From Lachnospiraceae bacterium (GTDB lineage Bacteria > Bacillota > Clostridia > Lachnospirales > Lachnospiraceae), in the NCBI GenBank assembly GCA_017482485.1, contig JAFUMV010000045.1:1-36590 (forward strand): a stretch of DNA of 36,590 bases. Reading direction: 5' to 3'. The position numbers and the translations under genes were made by a program. The number at the start of each line of letters is the position of its first letter. Position 1 is the first letter of the stretch. Below are positions 7,730 through 15,825 of this stretch, piece after piece. The notes beneath the pieces are model-generated. The model did no database searches. It was not told the origin of the DNA and saw nothing but the letters and a program-made list of their open reading frames with translations.

Positions 7730-9334
7730 TTATGAATAATACAGGGCAAGAACTGCGAAAACGATGAATATGATTCCGTTGCACAGCTTAATCAGCGGCA
7801 TTTTTTTCAAGCTCTCGCCTGTCAGTGAAAAGATGCTCCTCCCCTTTTTTACCAGACAGAAAATAACAAAGGAAGGTGTGCATAATGCTGCCGAATAAAG
7901 CACAAAGGCAAGCAGAGGAATTTTGCTGCCTTCCGACTGGGAAATCCACTGCAAAACAGATGCCAGATAAATCTGTCCGGTGCAGAAAAATTCTCCGCAG
8001 GCAATGGCCATGCTTCCCAGAAAAATCATCACCGCAAGAAGCTTTCCGTTTTTGGGATTCACCATTTTTTTCACCAGACCATCATTGAATTTTCTGAGTT
8101 TTCCCGGCAGCTGAACGCGAATTTTTCCGTATTCTCCCCTTACCGCATGGTAGCTGTCCAAAAAATTTCCTGCTGCCAGAATCAGACAAAACCCTACCAG
8201 GAATATCTTCAAAACAGTCCGCGCCGTACCAAAGCCGGCAAAATCAATGGCACTCAGCGCACTCGCCGCCGCTGCTCCCAAAAGCACATAGGCCAAAAAC
8301 TTCCCGATCAGAAAGCTCAGGCCATATCTGGTAAAGCCCTCAGGCATGGCCGCGATCAGGGATAAAAATAAAAGCACTAAAGAAAGCGCACAGGGGTTAA
8401 AGCCGTTTAAAAAGCCCACGCCCAGGGTTTTTAACAGAAAGACCGGCACATTTTCCCAGGGCTGCTTTTTTGTATTAGCGCTCAGCTGTGCCTGGTAAAC
8501 AGCGCCAACGCCGTCTGCCAACAGATTTTCGGCCTCACTCAGAATCTGATTCTCTCCGGAAAGATAATGATTCCCTATCAATAGGAGGGGCACCTGTCTT
8601 TTGCTTTCCGGAATGTCGTACTGCTGTGCCAGCGCTTCAAACAGCTCGATATTGTTGTCTTTTGCCACCGACAGCTTCGTCACCGTCAGCGAATATGTAT
8701 TGCCTCCCACAGTCACGATTTGGGGAAGACTGTCCAGAAATTTCTGCACATTTTCACAGTTATGGCAGCTTTCTGTGGAAAAATATAAAAGGTGTATCAC
8801 TTCTGCACCTGCATCCAGATACCAGCTTTCCTCCTTGTCGGCATCCATTTCCTTTGTGTCGCCGTCAGCCGTACTTTCCGACCTCTCCGGAAGAATTTCC
8901 GTCACCTGATTTTTCGACGCAGCGGTCAGAAGCGAAGTCAGTTCGTCCTCCATTTGCCGGCTGCCCATCAGATACTGATCTCCTGCAATCACAAACGGAT
9001 AGATGATATCTTTTTTTTCCACATCGAAATACCCGGCGGCTTTTTCCACCAGTTCTGCTCCTTCCCCGTGATAGGCATACAGAACCTTCAGCGAAAATTC
9101 TCCCGACGCATTCTGCGGTACAAGTTCAGAAAATAATTCCTGCAGCTTTTCCTCTTCCCGACAGGATTCACAGGGATTATTATGAATAATCACCACTTTG
9201 GTTGTGACCGGTTCTTTAACAGCTTCCGGATATCTGCAGCCAGTCATCCCAAAACCGAAAAAGGACAGGATGACAGCCAAAAGAAACAGTATTTTCAATC
9301 CTCTATTTTCTTTGCTCAAAAACTGTATTTTCAT
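7730..9334 (-). CDS. Double thioredoxin-like / CcdA-type membrane thiol-disulfide transporter fusion
   Basis: A 534-residue membrane protein that should move reducing equivalents across the membrane. The N-terminus has a hydrophobic segment and a lipobox-like GFGMTGC (Cys33). Two outward-facing thioredoxin/glutaredoxin-like domains follow. The first has CESC at 55-58 and a cis-Pro-type IIYPFVIAG; the second has CHNC at 190-193 and VPLLLIG. From about residue 298 there is a CcdA/DsbD-type bundle of roughly six membrane helices, with the paired cysteines in FNPCALS (Cys315) and ACGEFFCTGQIY (Cys446, Cys451). The chain order differs from classical DsbD, which has its thioredoxin domain at the C-terminus. 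It lies between the GH95-like and GH38 genes (28 and 15 bases away), with AGGAG 6 bases before the ATG. No cytochrome c gene is nearby, so a haem-maturation role is not supported. Confidence 0.85.
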   Translation of the reverse strand: MKIQFLSKENRGLKILFLLAVILSFFGFGMTGCRYPEAVKEPVTTKVVIIHNNPCESCREEEKLQELFSELVPQNASGEFSLKVLYAYHGEGAELVEKAAGYFDVEKKDIIYPFVIAGDQYLMGSRQMEDELTSLLTAASKNQVTEILPERSESTADGDTKEMDADKEESWYLDAGAEVIHLLYFSTESCHNCENVQKFLDSLPQIVTVGGNTYSLTVTKLSVAKDNNIELFEALAQQYDIPESKRQVPLLLIGNHYLSGENQILSEAENLLADGVGAVYQAQLSANTKKQPWENVPVFLLKTLGVGFLNGFNPCALSLVLLFLSLIAAMPEGFTRYGLSFLIGKFLAYVLLGAAAASALSAIDFAGFGTARTVLKIFLVGFCLILAAGNFLDSYHAVRGEYGKIRVQLPGKLRKFNDGLVKKMVNPKNGKLLAVMIFLGSMAIACGEFFCTGQIYLASVLQWISQSEGSKIPLLAFVLYSAALCTPSFVIFCLVKKGRSIFSLTGESLKKMPLIKLCNGIIFIVFAVLALYYS

Positions 9335-9362
9335 TTGTCACTCCTGTCCTTATTTTATTATT

Positions 9363-11561
9363 TTAAAATTCCAGAATCCATTCTTCTCCGGTTTTCACAA
9401 AGATTGTACATTGGCCTTTCTGTCCGCAGGTGATCTCCTCCCGGCCTCTGAAAATGCGCTTCGGCGCTTTCTTTTCCTTCCAGCAAAGTGTAATCTTTTC
9501 CTCATATCCGGCAGTCAGCACCACACGCCTGAGCTGATAATCCGTCTGTTCTATGGACAGACAATGTCCGCCTTCCACCACCAGCTGCTTACAGCTGCAG
9601 TCCTTCCATTCATCCGGAATGCCCATCAGCATCCACACCTTATCCCGGCTGCGATGCACAAACATTTCGCAGAGAAGTGTCGGAACAAAGAAACCGGATT
9701 CCAGCGTAAAGGCATCCGAGCTTTCCCCTGCATTGGTATCAGAAATCCGGAGCACACCGTTCTGATAAGGATCGCCGTTTACCGTAAAGGAATTGCGGGA
9801 ACGGAATACCATGCAGTAAATTTCCAGCATGGTTCTGCACATATTTCCTCTGCCGCATCTTGCAGCAAAAATTCCCATATAGGGGAAGGAAAAGGCAGCG
9901 TATTCCAAAAAGCCCTGATTGATCGCGGTATCCAGACTCTTATTGGCCACTTCGTTATGCGCTTCTTCTCCCAGCGGGTAAATCGGATACAGCTGGCAGA
10001 AATGTCTGTGTGATTTAAACACATCGATTCCCGCATATACCGGAAGGCCCGTTTCATTGGTTTTTACCGGGGCAAGCCGCTCACTCCATTTGGTAAAACG
10101 GTCCCCATCTTTTCCGAGAATCTTTGCATATTCTGCCATTTTTTTACACAGAAAATGCAGACTGGACAGGGTAAACGTTGCATCATCAGCCAAAAGCATA
10201 TAACCGTCTCTGTCCACTTCCGGAGATGTGGTGAAGGGGATATGCAGATAACCGTCTTCTTTTTCATAGGCAATTTCTTCATACAGATGAATCACCTTTT
10301 CGATAAAAGGATAAATTTTATCCCGCAAAGTGTCCTGTTCCCTGCTGTATTCATAAAACCAGACAAAGTCCACCGCCACGAAAAGTTCGGGGCCCAGAAG
10401 CGTATTCCAGAAACACCACTCTGAAGCGGCTCCCGTGCCGTCAGGCGCCATCATGGTCGGAATATGAATGGCATTTTTGATGCCGAACAGCTTCCATGCA
10501 CGCTCTTCCAGCCGCGGCATGGCTGCTGCATAATACTCGATATAGGGGCGCACCAGATTCACATTTCCGGTTTTATAAGCGGGCCAATAGCAGGACTGCA
10601 CATTCAGGTCGTTATGCAGATCTCCGTACCACGCCGGCATTCTGTGATTTGGATTCCAGATTCCCTGTAATGTGATCGGCATGGAATCTTCTCTCTCATT
10701 GCAGTAAAGCTTATACATTTCCTGTGCAAAAGCTTCCTGCAGCCGTTCATTGGGAACTTCGATGGAAGAACGGTTCCAGAATGCAGCCCAGTCCGCTTCA
10801 TGCGCTTTTAAGTAATGTTCTCTGTTTTCCAGATAAGCTGCTGTAAGCTTTTCTCCTGCAGCTTTCAGAGTCTGTTCTTTTTCCAGCTCATCCACATCAA
10901 TGGAAACCGCCAGCACAGCTTTATTTTCTTTGCCAATCTGCTTTCCGCATAAAACCGCAGTCTGATTTTTTCCAAAATGCTGGGTCACACAAAAAGAATT
11001 TTCTTTCTCTTCCAGCCTGCAGGGCTCATAATTCCAGCTTTTAAGCACCTTCAGTTTGGGAGATTCCAGATCCCAGCCAAGGGCTTTCACTTTCAGTCCG
11101 CCTTCCGCATGATCCAGTTCAAGACTGAAAATGTTCACACAGGAATCCAGATAAATGTTTCCGCAAAGCAAGCTGCCATCTTCAAGAGAAATCTTCAGCG
11201 CAGTCTGCGCACTCTGTAAATCTGTATCCGCCCAAAATCCCGTAACTTTGCCCGGCAGCTTTAACTCAATTGCCAGAGCCGGCAGACGGGTTCTTCCAAT
11301 ATTATCATCAAAAATATTGGTATCTTCCACATAGCGGGGATCACCGCTTAAGTATTCCGTTTTATGCTGTAAAATCTGCTGGAAAGCAGCCTTTGGCTCA
11401 TCCGGCAGGGTTTCTCTTAACTCCCACAGCTTCACATGATCCACAGAAATGCATAAGCTGTCGTCTCTCACATATAAAACCGCACCCATTTTTCCGTTGC
11501 CCCAGAACGGGCCTTCGCAAAACTGTAAAGGAATACGGTCAAGTATCATTCTGCTGTCCAT
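9363..11561 (-). CDS. GH95-like glycoside hydrolase
   Basis: A 732-residue protein resembling family 95 (alpha-L-fucosidase / alpha-L-galactosidase). The N-terminal beta domain has GNGKMGAVLY (21-30) and SVDHVKLWE. The (alpha/alpha)6 barrel region has LQGIWNPNHRMPAWYGD (298-314) and HNDLNVQSCYWPAY (316-329). A TTSPEVDRDGY segment follows where the family keeps its acid Glu. In typical GH95 enzymes the second motif reads NxN; here it is D-L-N (Asp318, Asn320), so one of the two asparagines looks replaced. There is no signal peptide, so it is probably cytoplasmic. AAGGAG is well placed before the ATG, and the gene starts 12 bases after the regulator's stop. Substrate specificity may differ from fucosidases. 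Confidence 0.75.
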   Translation of the reverse strand: MDSRMILDRIPLQFCEGPFWGNGKMGAVLYVRDDSLCISVDHVKLWELRETLPDEPKAAFQQILQHKTEYLSGDPRYVEDTNIFDDNIGRTRLPALAIELKLPGKVTGFWADTDLQSAQTALKISLEDGSLLCGNIYLDSCVNIFSLELDHAEGGLKVKALGWDLESPKLKVLKSWNYEPCRLEEKENSFCVTQHFGKNQTAVLCGKQIGKENKAVLAVSIDVDELEKEQTLKAAGEKLTAAYLENREHYLKAHEADWAAFWNRSSIEVPNERLQEAFAQEMYKLYCNEREDSMPITLQGIWNPNHRMPAWYGDLHNDLNVQSCYWPAYKTGNVNLVRPYIEYYAAAMPRLEERAWKLFGIKNAIHIPTMMAPDGTGAASEWCFWNTLLGPELFVAVDFVWFYEYSREQDTLRDKIYPFIEKVIHLYEEIAYEKEDGYLHIPFTTSPEVDRDGYMLLADDATFTLSSLHFLCKKMAEYAKILGKDGDRFTKWSERLAPVKTNETGLPVYAGIDVFKSHRHFCQLYPIYPLGEEAHNEVANKSLDTAINQGFLEYAAFSFPYMGIFAARCGRGNMCRTMLEIYCMVFRSRNSFTVNGDPYQNGVLRISDTNAGESSDAFTLESGFFVPTLLCEMFVHRSRDKVWMLMGIPDEWKDCSCKQLVVEGGHCLSIEQTDYQLRRVVLTAGYEEKITLCWKEKKAPKRIFRGREEITCGQKGQCTIFVKTGEEWILEF

Positions 11562-11573
11562 TTTTTCTCCTTT

Positions 11574-12878
11574 TCATGAGTTGTTTTTTCTGAAATCATT
11601 GGGTGTCATGCCCTTGATGCGCTTAAATGCCGTTCTCATCACATAAACACTGTTATATCCGGTCTTTTCCGCAATGGCCTCCATCGTATCTGAACCTCTC
11701 AGCAGTGAACAAACCTGCTCAATTCGCACTTTTTCCAGATAGCTTCCGAAGTTTTCTCCGAACAGTTCTTTAAACAGTTTGGAAAAATAGGTGCTGGAGT
11801 ATCCGAAATCATCCGCAATTTTCGTCAATCCAAGGTCTCTGTTTCCGAAATTGCTGCGGATATAATTTTCAATCTCCATCTTCTGACGATCTGTACTTTC
11901 CACGGTCTGCTCCTGCACCTGTTTGCAGATATAATGGAAAATATTGTTGATCCGGTTAAATCGCAGCAGGATATCATTTTCTCTGTTGATCTGCTCAAGC
12001 TGTTTATATATTTCTTCCTCATCCACTTTTACATGAGGTTCCAGATTATGCAGTGCTTTAAACACCGCACACTGCAGATCATTGACCAGAAAATGCATCA
12101 TGAAAGGACTGATGTTTCTTTCCATCACGTTGATCTGATAAACTTCCTTGAGCTGATCATGCATGTTATCCATGTCACCGGTTCTCACCGCATTCACAAG
12201 TCTTTCCTCCAAAGGTACAGGGAAGTAATAATAATCCCTGTTTTCCATATAATCCTCATAAAAGAAAACATTTTTATCCGATTCAGCCCCATACTGCAGC
12301 ATTTCACAGACCTGGTCGTAAGCCTTGCTGATCTGACCCGTTTTTTCACACATATTTCCGATGGCGATCTTTACTGCCACCCCATATTCCTCCCAGAAAT
12401 ATTCGATCAGTTCTCCAATCTGTCCCTGAAGGGCATTTTTATCATAAGGAGCCTCTCTGTCCATCGCACAGAGAATTGCGCCCTCATTGATATCCGTATC
12501 ACACATGTACTTTTCTCCGGGCAGTACCCTGTTAAGGGCGTTGGAAAGCACCTGCTTTAATGCCACAGTCTCATCTGTACTCACGTCTTCTTCCATTGTG
12601 ATGTGTCCTTCTTCAAAGACAAAGGCCAAAACGATCATCTTTGAATCTTTTAACCGGATTCCGTATTCTTCCAGATTTCTGTCGCTTCCCGCACCGGTCC
12701 CCCTGAGAAGGCGCTCCACGAGAAGACCTCTGGTGATGGGCTGCTGCTTTTTGATATGTTCCTGTAAATCTGCATTGTTTTCCACAAGCTGGCTGAGAGA
12801 GTCTGAAATGTATGTAATCGCATCCACCGTCTGCTTGCGGGCATCATCCGGCTTTATCCGAAACAGAACCTGCAGCAT
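11574..12878 (-). CDS. AraC-type regulator, cytoplasmic 3' half of an amber-split sensor/regulator
   Basis: A 434-residue frame whose last 100 residues form an AraC/XylS DNA-binding domain. The first helix-turn-helix is around LTKIADDFGYSSTYFSKLFK; the second is around MEAIAEKTGYNSVYVMRTAFKRIKGMTPNDFR. The preceding 330 residues are a linker/cytoplasmic region of the kind found in large membrane-bound AraC regulators. The frame is continuous with the upstream half (12903-13850): between TAG at 12903-12905 and this ATG there are eight sense codons (YRGKKIDQ) and no shift. Intact, 11574-13850 would encode about 758 residues. A GAGG lies 16 bases before the ATG, so reinitiation would be weak. 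It is the first cytoplasmic gene of the glycan operon and the likely regulator of that operon. It is marked CDS because its DNA-binding domain is complete, but it may be non-functional. Confidence 0.8.
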   Translation of the reverse strand: MLQVLFRIKPDDARKQTVDAITYISDSLSQLVENNADLQEHIKKQQPITRGLLVERLLRGTGAGSDRNLEEYGIRLKDSKMIVLAFVFEEGHITMEEDVSTDETVALKQVLSNALNRVLPGEKYMCDTDINEGAILCAMDREAPYDKNALQGQIGELIEYFWEEYGVAVKIAIGNMCEKTGQISKAYDQVCEMLQYGAESDKNVFFYEDYMENRDYYYFPVPLEERLVNAVRTGDMDNMHDQLKEVYQINVMERNISPFMMHFLVNDLQCAVFKALHNLEPHVKVDEEEIYKQLEQINRENDILLRFNRINNIFHYICKQVQEQTVESTDRQKMEIENYIRSNFGNRDLGLTKIADDFGYSSTYFSKLFKELFGENFGSYLEKVRIEQVCSLLRGSDTMEAIAEKTGYNSVYVMRTAFKRIKGMTPNDFRKNNS

Positions 12879-12902
12879 CTGATCGATTTTTTTGCCTCTG
12901 TA

Positions 12903-13850
12903 CTAGGAAACAACACAGATTGCCAGCAGACCGATAAACAGCGCAAATACAATCAGCAAAATACTCTTCTGCTGCGCCTCGCTGACCTGGGTTGTAATAT
13001 AGTCTTTTGGCAAAACCGCAACATAAGTCAGACCGTTTTCTTCGGAAGATGTGGTGATGACATCCAGCCATCTTCCATTCAGCCGGATTTCCTGGATGCT
13101 TTTATTGTTTTCCAGATACTCCTGCGGAATCAGCTCAAATTCCTCATTTTCCGAAGTTATGGTTAAGATCTTTTTCCCATTTTCATCCAGCACATATGCC
13201 CAGCCATCCTCAGAAACATAGGCATCAGCCAGCAGGGATTTGATATATTCGCTGCGAATCGGGAAAACAAAAGTGCCTTTCGTTCCATAAGTGGTAACCA
13301 GAGACTGCACGTATAAAAGTGCTTTGCTGCTCTGACGGTTCTGCCGTGTCATCGCTTCCGGGAAATAATACTTCGTGTGATTCTCCCTCATCATTTCCTT
13401 CCAGGCATCCCATTCCATGTCACCATATTTAAAGTCATAGGACATGGAATCATGAAACAAATATACATGCTCCGGACTGATCACCATATCGCTGTAGTGG
13501 AAAATCAGGTAATATTCCTCCACAAAGGACTGAATCGTCATGACGCTCATATAATCCTGCACCGATAAAATCTTGGAAATCTCTATGAGCTTATCCCGTT
13601 CATCCATCTGTGTGGCAATATAAAAAACTGTACTGTTGGCAGAAAGCTTTTCCACAATGGAATCGATTTCTTCAAAATTGTTATCAATCGTTTCCTTTGT
13701 ATGATTCAAATTCATCAGCACGTTTTTACAGATGTTTTCCTGCGTTGAATTTCCGATATCTTCCAGCATCACCACATTCATAATCAGCGGTATCATAAAA
13801 ACAGCGAGATAGCCCCAGATCAGCCGGATATACACTTTTTTGTTCTTCAT
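12903..13850 (-). CDS. Membrane sensor 5' half of an amber-split sensor/AraC regulator
   Basis: A 315-residue fragment with a membrane segment at about residues 8-30, an extracytoplasmic region of about 260 residues typical of Cache-like sensor domains, and a second membrane segment at about 293-314 (SILLIVFALFIGLLAICVVS). The frame ends at TAG (12903-12905) directly after that second segment, so the sensor would be cut from its own AraC output domain. In homologous architectures the chain continues into a cytoplasmic linker, which is what is encoded after the stop. It has its own upstream region with a perfect TATAAT and opens the glycan operon. The extracellular ligand is unknown; an oligosaccharide or its binding protein is an inference from context. 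Confidence 0.8.
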   Translation of the reverse strand: MKNKKVYIRLIWGYLAVFMIPLIMNVVMLEDIGNSTQENICKNVLMNLNHTKETIDNNFEEIDSIVEKLSANSTVFYIATQMDERDKLIEISKILSVQDYMSVMTIQSFVEEYYLIFHYSDMVISPEHVYLFHDSMSYDFKYGDMEWDAWKEMMRENHTKYYFPEAMTRQNRQSSKALLYVQSLVTTYGTKGTFVFPIRSEYIKSLLADAYVSEDGWAYVLDENGKKILTITSENEEFELIPQEYLENNKSIQEIRLNGRWLDVITTSSEENGLTYVAVLPKDYITTQVSEAQQKSILLIVFALFIGLLAICVVS

Positions 13851-13924
13851 GGAATTTGTCCCTTGTCTATAAAATAGCTCCGTTTTGAGCGAAGCTGTGC
13901 CAGCAGGATTTAGCTGTTGGCTTC

Positions 13925-13953
13925 ATTATATCAATTCACTTTTCAAAAAGAAA
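13925..13953 (-). promoter_or_regulatory. Candidate promoter of the GH95/GH38 operon
   Basis: The minus strand has a perfect TATAAT (13925-13930) about 75 bases upstream of the sensor ATG. At 17 bases distance there is only a weak -35 (TTTCTT, 13948-13953), which would suit an activator-dependent promoter. Confidence 0.5.
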
Positions 13954-13968
13954 GTACCTCTGTTTAAA

Positions 13969-14000
13969 ATAGCGTATGCCAGGATTCTGGCATACGCTAT
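13969..14000 (-). terminator. Intrinsic terminator of the first ABC importer operon
   Basis: Perfect 14-base arms ATAGCGTATGCCAG (13969-13982) and CTGGCATACGCTAT (13987-14000) with a 4-base loop lie 55 bases after the stop of the binding-protein gene. The arms are flanked by short A and T runs. This separates the importer operon from the glycosidase operon downstream. Confidence 0.85.
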
Positions 14001-14055
14001 CTTTTCTCATAGATGACTATACTGCTGTATTTTCCTTACCGGAAATCATACAATA

Positions 14056-15762
14056 TTATTCTGCAGCGTAATATACATCATATGCCTTCTGGTACAGAGA
14101 AACGTATGTATCCACACCGTAGTTCTGGATGGTTTCCACATAGGAATCCCAGTCTTTCTCAAGGCTGAGTTCACCGGTGATGAACTGTGCCATGGAAGTC
14201 TTAACATATTCCTGAAGGGATGTCTTTAAGGTAGCAAACTGAGAAGATTCCTCTTCATCTTCCAGGAAAATGTTCTTAGGCAGATATTCAGGATAGAAAT
14301 ACTTAACTACCTTAGAGGTTTCATCATACAATCTCGCTTCATAAGCATCGCTTGAGTACATGTCCTCAGGACGCTGAGACATCTGTGCACGGAATTCAGC
14401 GGTCTGATCATAAATACCTGTCCACCAGGTGTTCTTGTTGTAATCGTCATTTTCATTGGACGCAAATCCAGGCTGGAGCCAGTAAATTGCATCTACGCCT
14501 TCCATGATGGATTCAACGGGAGTTTCCAGATCATCCCAGTATTTGCCCTTTTCGCCGTACATCTGAACCAGAGATGCTTCCTGACTGTACAGGAAATCGC
14601 CAACCTTGAAAGCTGCTTCAGGATTTTCACACTTGTCGGTGATGAACCAGGAGAAGCCGGATGTCTGGTCAACATAGTCTTTGTGCAGCTGATATCTTGC
14701 ACCGGTAGGTCCTTCTACAGGAGGCAGAGCTGCGATTACTTCGTTCAGATGTCTGTTTTCCAGATCAATACCCATTGCAAAGTGGTCTGCGGTATAACCA
14801 AATACCAGCTTTTCATCGGAACGAACTGTCTGCTGCATCTGATCGCTCTTCTGAGAGAATGTTGCAGGATCGATCAGACCCTGTTCATACAGGCTGTGCA
14901 TCCATTCAAGACCCTGCTTGAATTCGTCCTTATCACATGCGAAGATAACCTGTCCGTCTTTTGCATAGGAAAGAGTATCCTTATCACAGGGCATGAAATA
15001 GTTCATCAGAGTCCACTCCAGCTGGCAATCCCAGTCAGGGCTTCCTGTCAGCGGAATTTCATCAGCCTTGCCGTTGCCGTTATAATCGCTGTTCTTTACA
15101 GCAACTAAAACTGCTTCCAGTTCTTCTGTTGTCTGAGGCTCTTCCAGACCGAGAGACTCCAGCCACTCTGTGTTGTACCACAGCTTGGGATATGCGGTAC
15201 AGTGATAGCACTCGTTCATGGTAACAAAACCGTAGATGTTTCCATCGGGCGCATATGCGTTGGATTCATAGGACGGTCTGAGTTCAAACAGATGCTTGGT
15301 ATTTTCGCCGTACTTTTCAATCAGATCGTTCAGAGGAATGAAAATTCCTTCTGTACCGAATTTAACGGTTTTCTGCTTATTCAGTCCATAGCAGATAATA
15401 TCCGGATAGTCTCCGCTTGCCAGCATCAGGTTCAGCTTTGTTTCAGCATCATCGCCGCTGGGAAGGGCAACGAACTCAAATTTTACATTACACTGATCCT
15501 GAATCCATTTGATCGCATAGTTTGCATCGGAGTATTCACCCTTTTCATTCATCTGAACTGCTACTGTCAGCGTAACAGGTTCTTCTGTTGCTGCATCCGC
15601 TTCTGCGCTGTCAGCTGCCTGCGTTGTCTCTGCAGCATTCTTGGTTGTGCTGTCATCTGTTTTGCTGTCTGCTGTGCCCTGAGAGCCACATCCGCTCATA
15701 ACGATCATGGCAGCTGCAAGACTGAGTGCTGTCAGCTTTGTTACAACTGTTCTTCTTTTCAT
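14056..15762 (-). CDS. Extracellular sugar-binding lipoprotein of ABC importer 1
   Basis: A 568-residue solute-binding protein that should capture an oligosaccharide outside the cell and pass it to the two permeases encoded upstream. The N-terminus is a lipoprotein signal peptide (basic MKRRTVVTK, hydrophobic stretch, lipobox VMSGC with Cys25). It is followed by a Ser/Thr/Ala/Asp/Glu-rich linker, then a two-lobed binding-protein fold with features of the LplA/LipO group such as SGDYPDIICYG and DYNGNGKADEIPLTG (a calcium-loop-like DxNGNGxxDE). The length is usual for that group. AGGAGG lies just before the ATG. It is the last gene of a permease-permease-binding protein operon and ends before a strong terminator. 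The sugar cannot be named from sequence. Confidence 0.92.
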   Translation of the reverse strand: MKRRTVVTKLTALSLAAAMIVMSGCGSQGTADSKTDDSTTKNAAETTQAADSAEADAATEEPVTLTVAVQMNEKGEYSDANYAIKWIQDQCNVKFEFVALPSGDDAETKLNLMLASGDYPDIICYGLNKQKTVKFGTEGIFIPLNDLIEKYGENTKHLFELRPSYESNAYAPDGNIYGFVTMNECYHCTAYPKLWYNTEWLESLGLEEPQTTEELEAVLVAVKNSDYNGNGKADEIPLTGSPDWDCQLEWTLMNYFMPCDKDTLSYAKDGQVIFACDKDEFKQGLEWMHSLYEQGLIDPATFSQKSDQMQQTVRSDEKLVFGYTADHFAMGIDLENRHLNEVIAALPPVEGPTGARYQLHKDYVDQTSGFSWFITDKCENPEAAFKVGDFLYSQEASLVQMYGEKGKYWDDLETPVESIMEGVDAIYWLQPGFASNENDDYNKNTWWTGIYDQTAEFRAQMSQRPEDMYSSDAYEARLYDETSKVVKYFYPEYLPKNIFLEDEEESSQFATLKTSLQEYVKTSMAQFITGELSLEKDWDSYVETIQNYGVDTYVSLYQKAYDVYYAAE

Positions 15763-15825
15763 ACTTCCTCCTTTTTTTGCCTTTTGGCATGTTTTAAATT
15801 TTATATTAACTGATACCGTTTTCTC

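Noticed and set aside
8488-9006. 172-codon plus-strand frame opposite the thioredoxin/CcdA gene
   Set aside because: It has Pro/Ser/Arg/Cys-rich composition typical of antisense frames, and the minus-strand gene has clear motifs throughout.
3139-12905. Reassignment of TAG as a sense codon
   Set aside because: TAG ends at least four intact genes at the expected place (yolD, an lplB-type permease, sfsA-mutY, GH20), so it is an ordinary stop here.
12844-13071. 75-codon minus-strand frame bridging the two regulator halves
   Set aside because: It is in a different frame from both halves and shows no relation to them; the in-frame amber explanation needs no shift.
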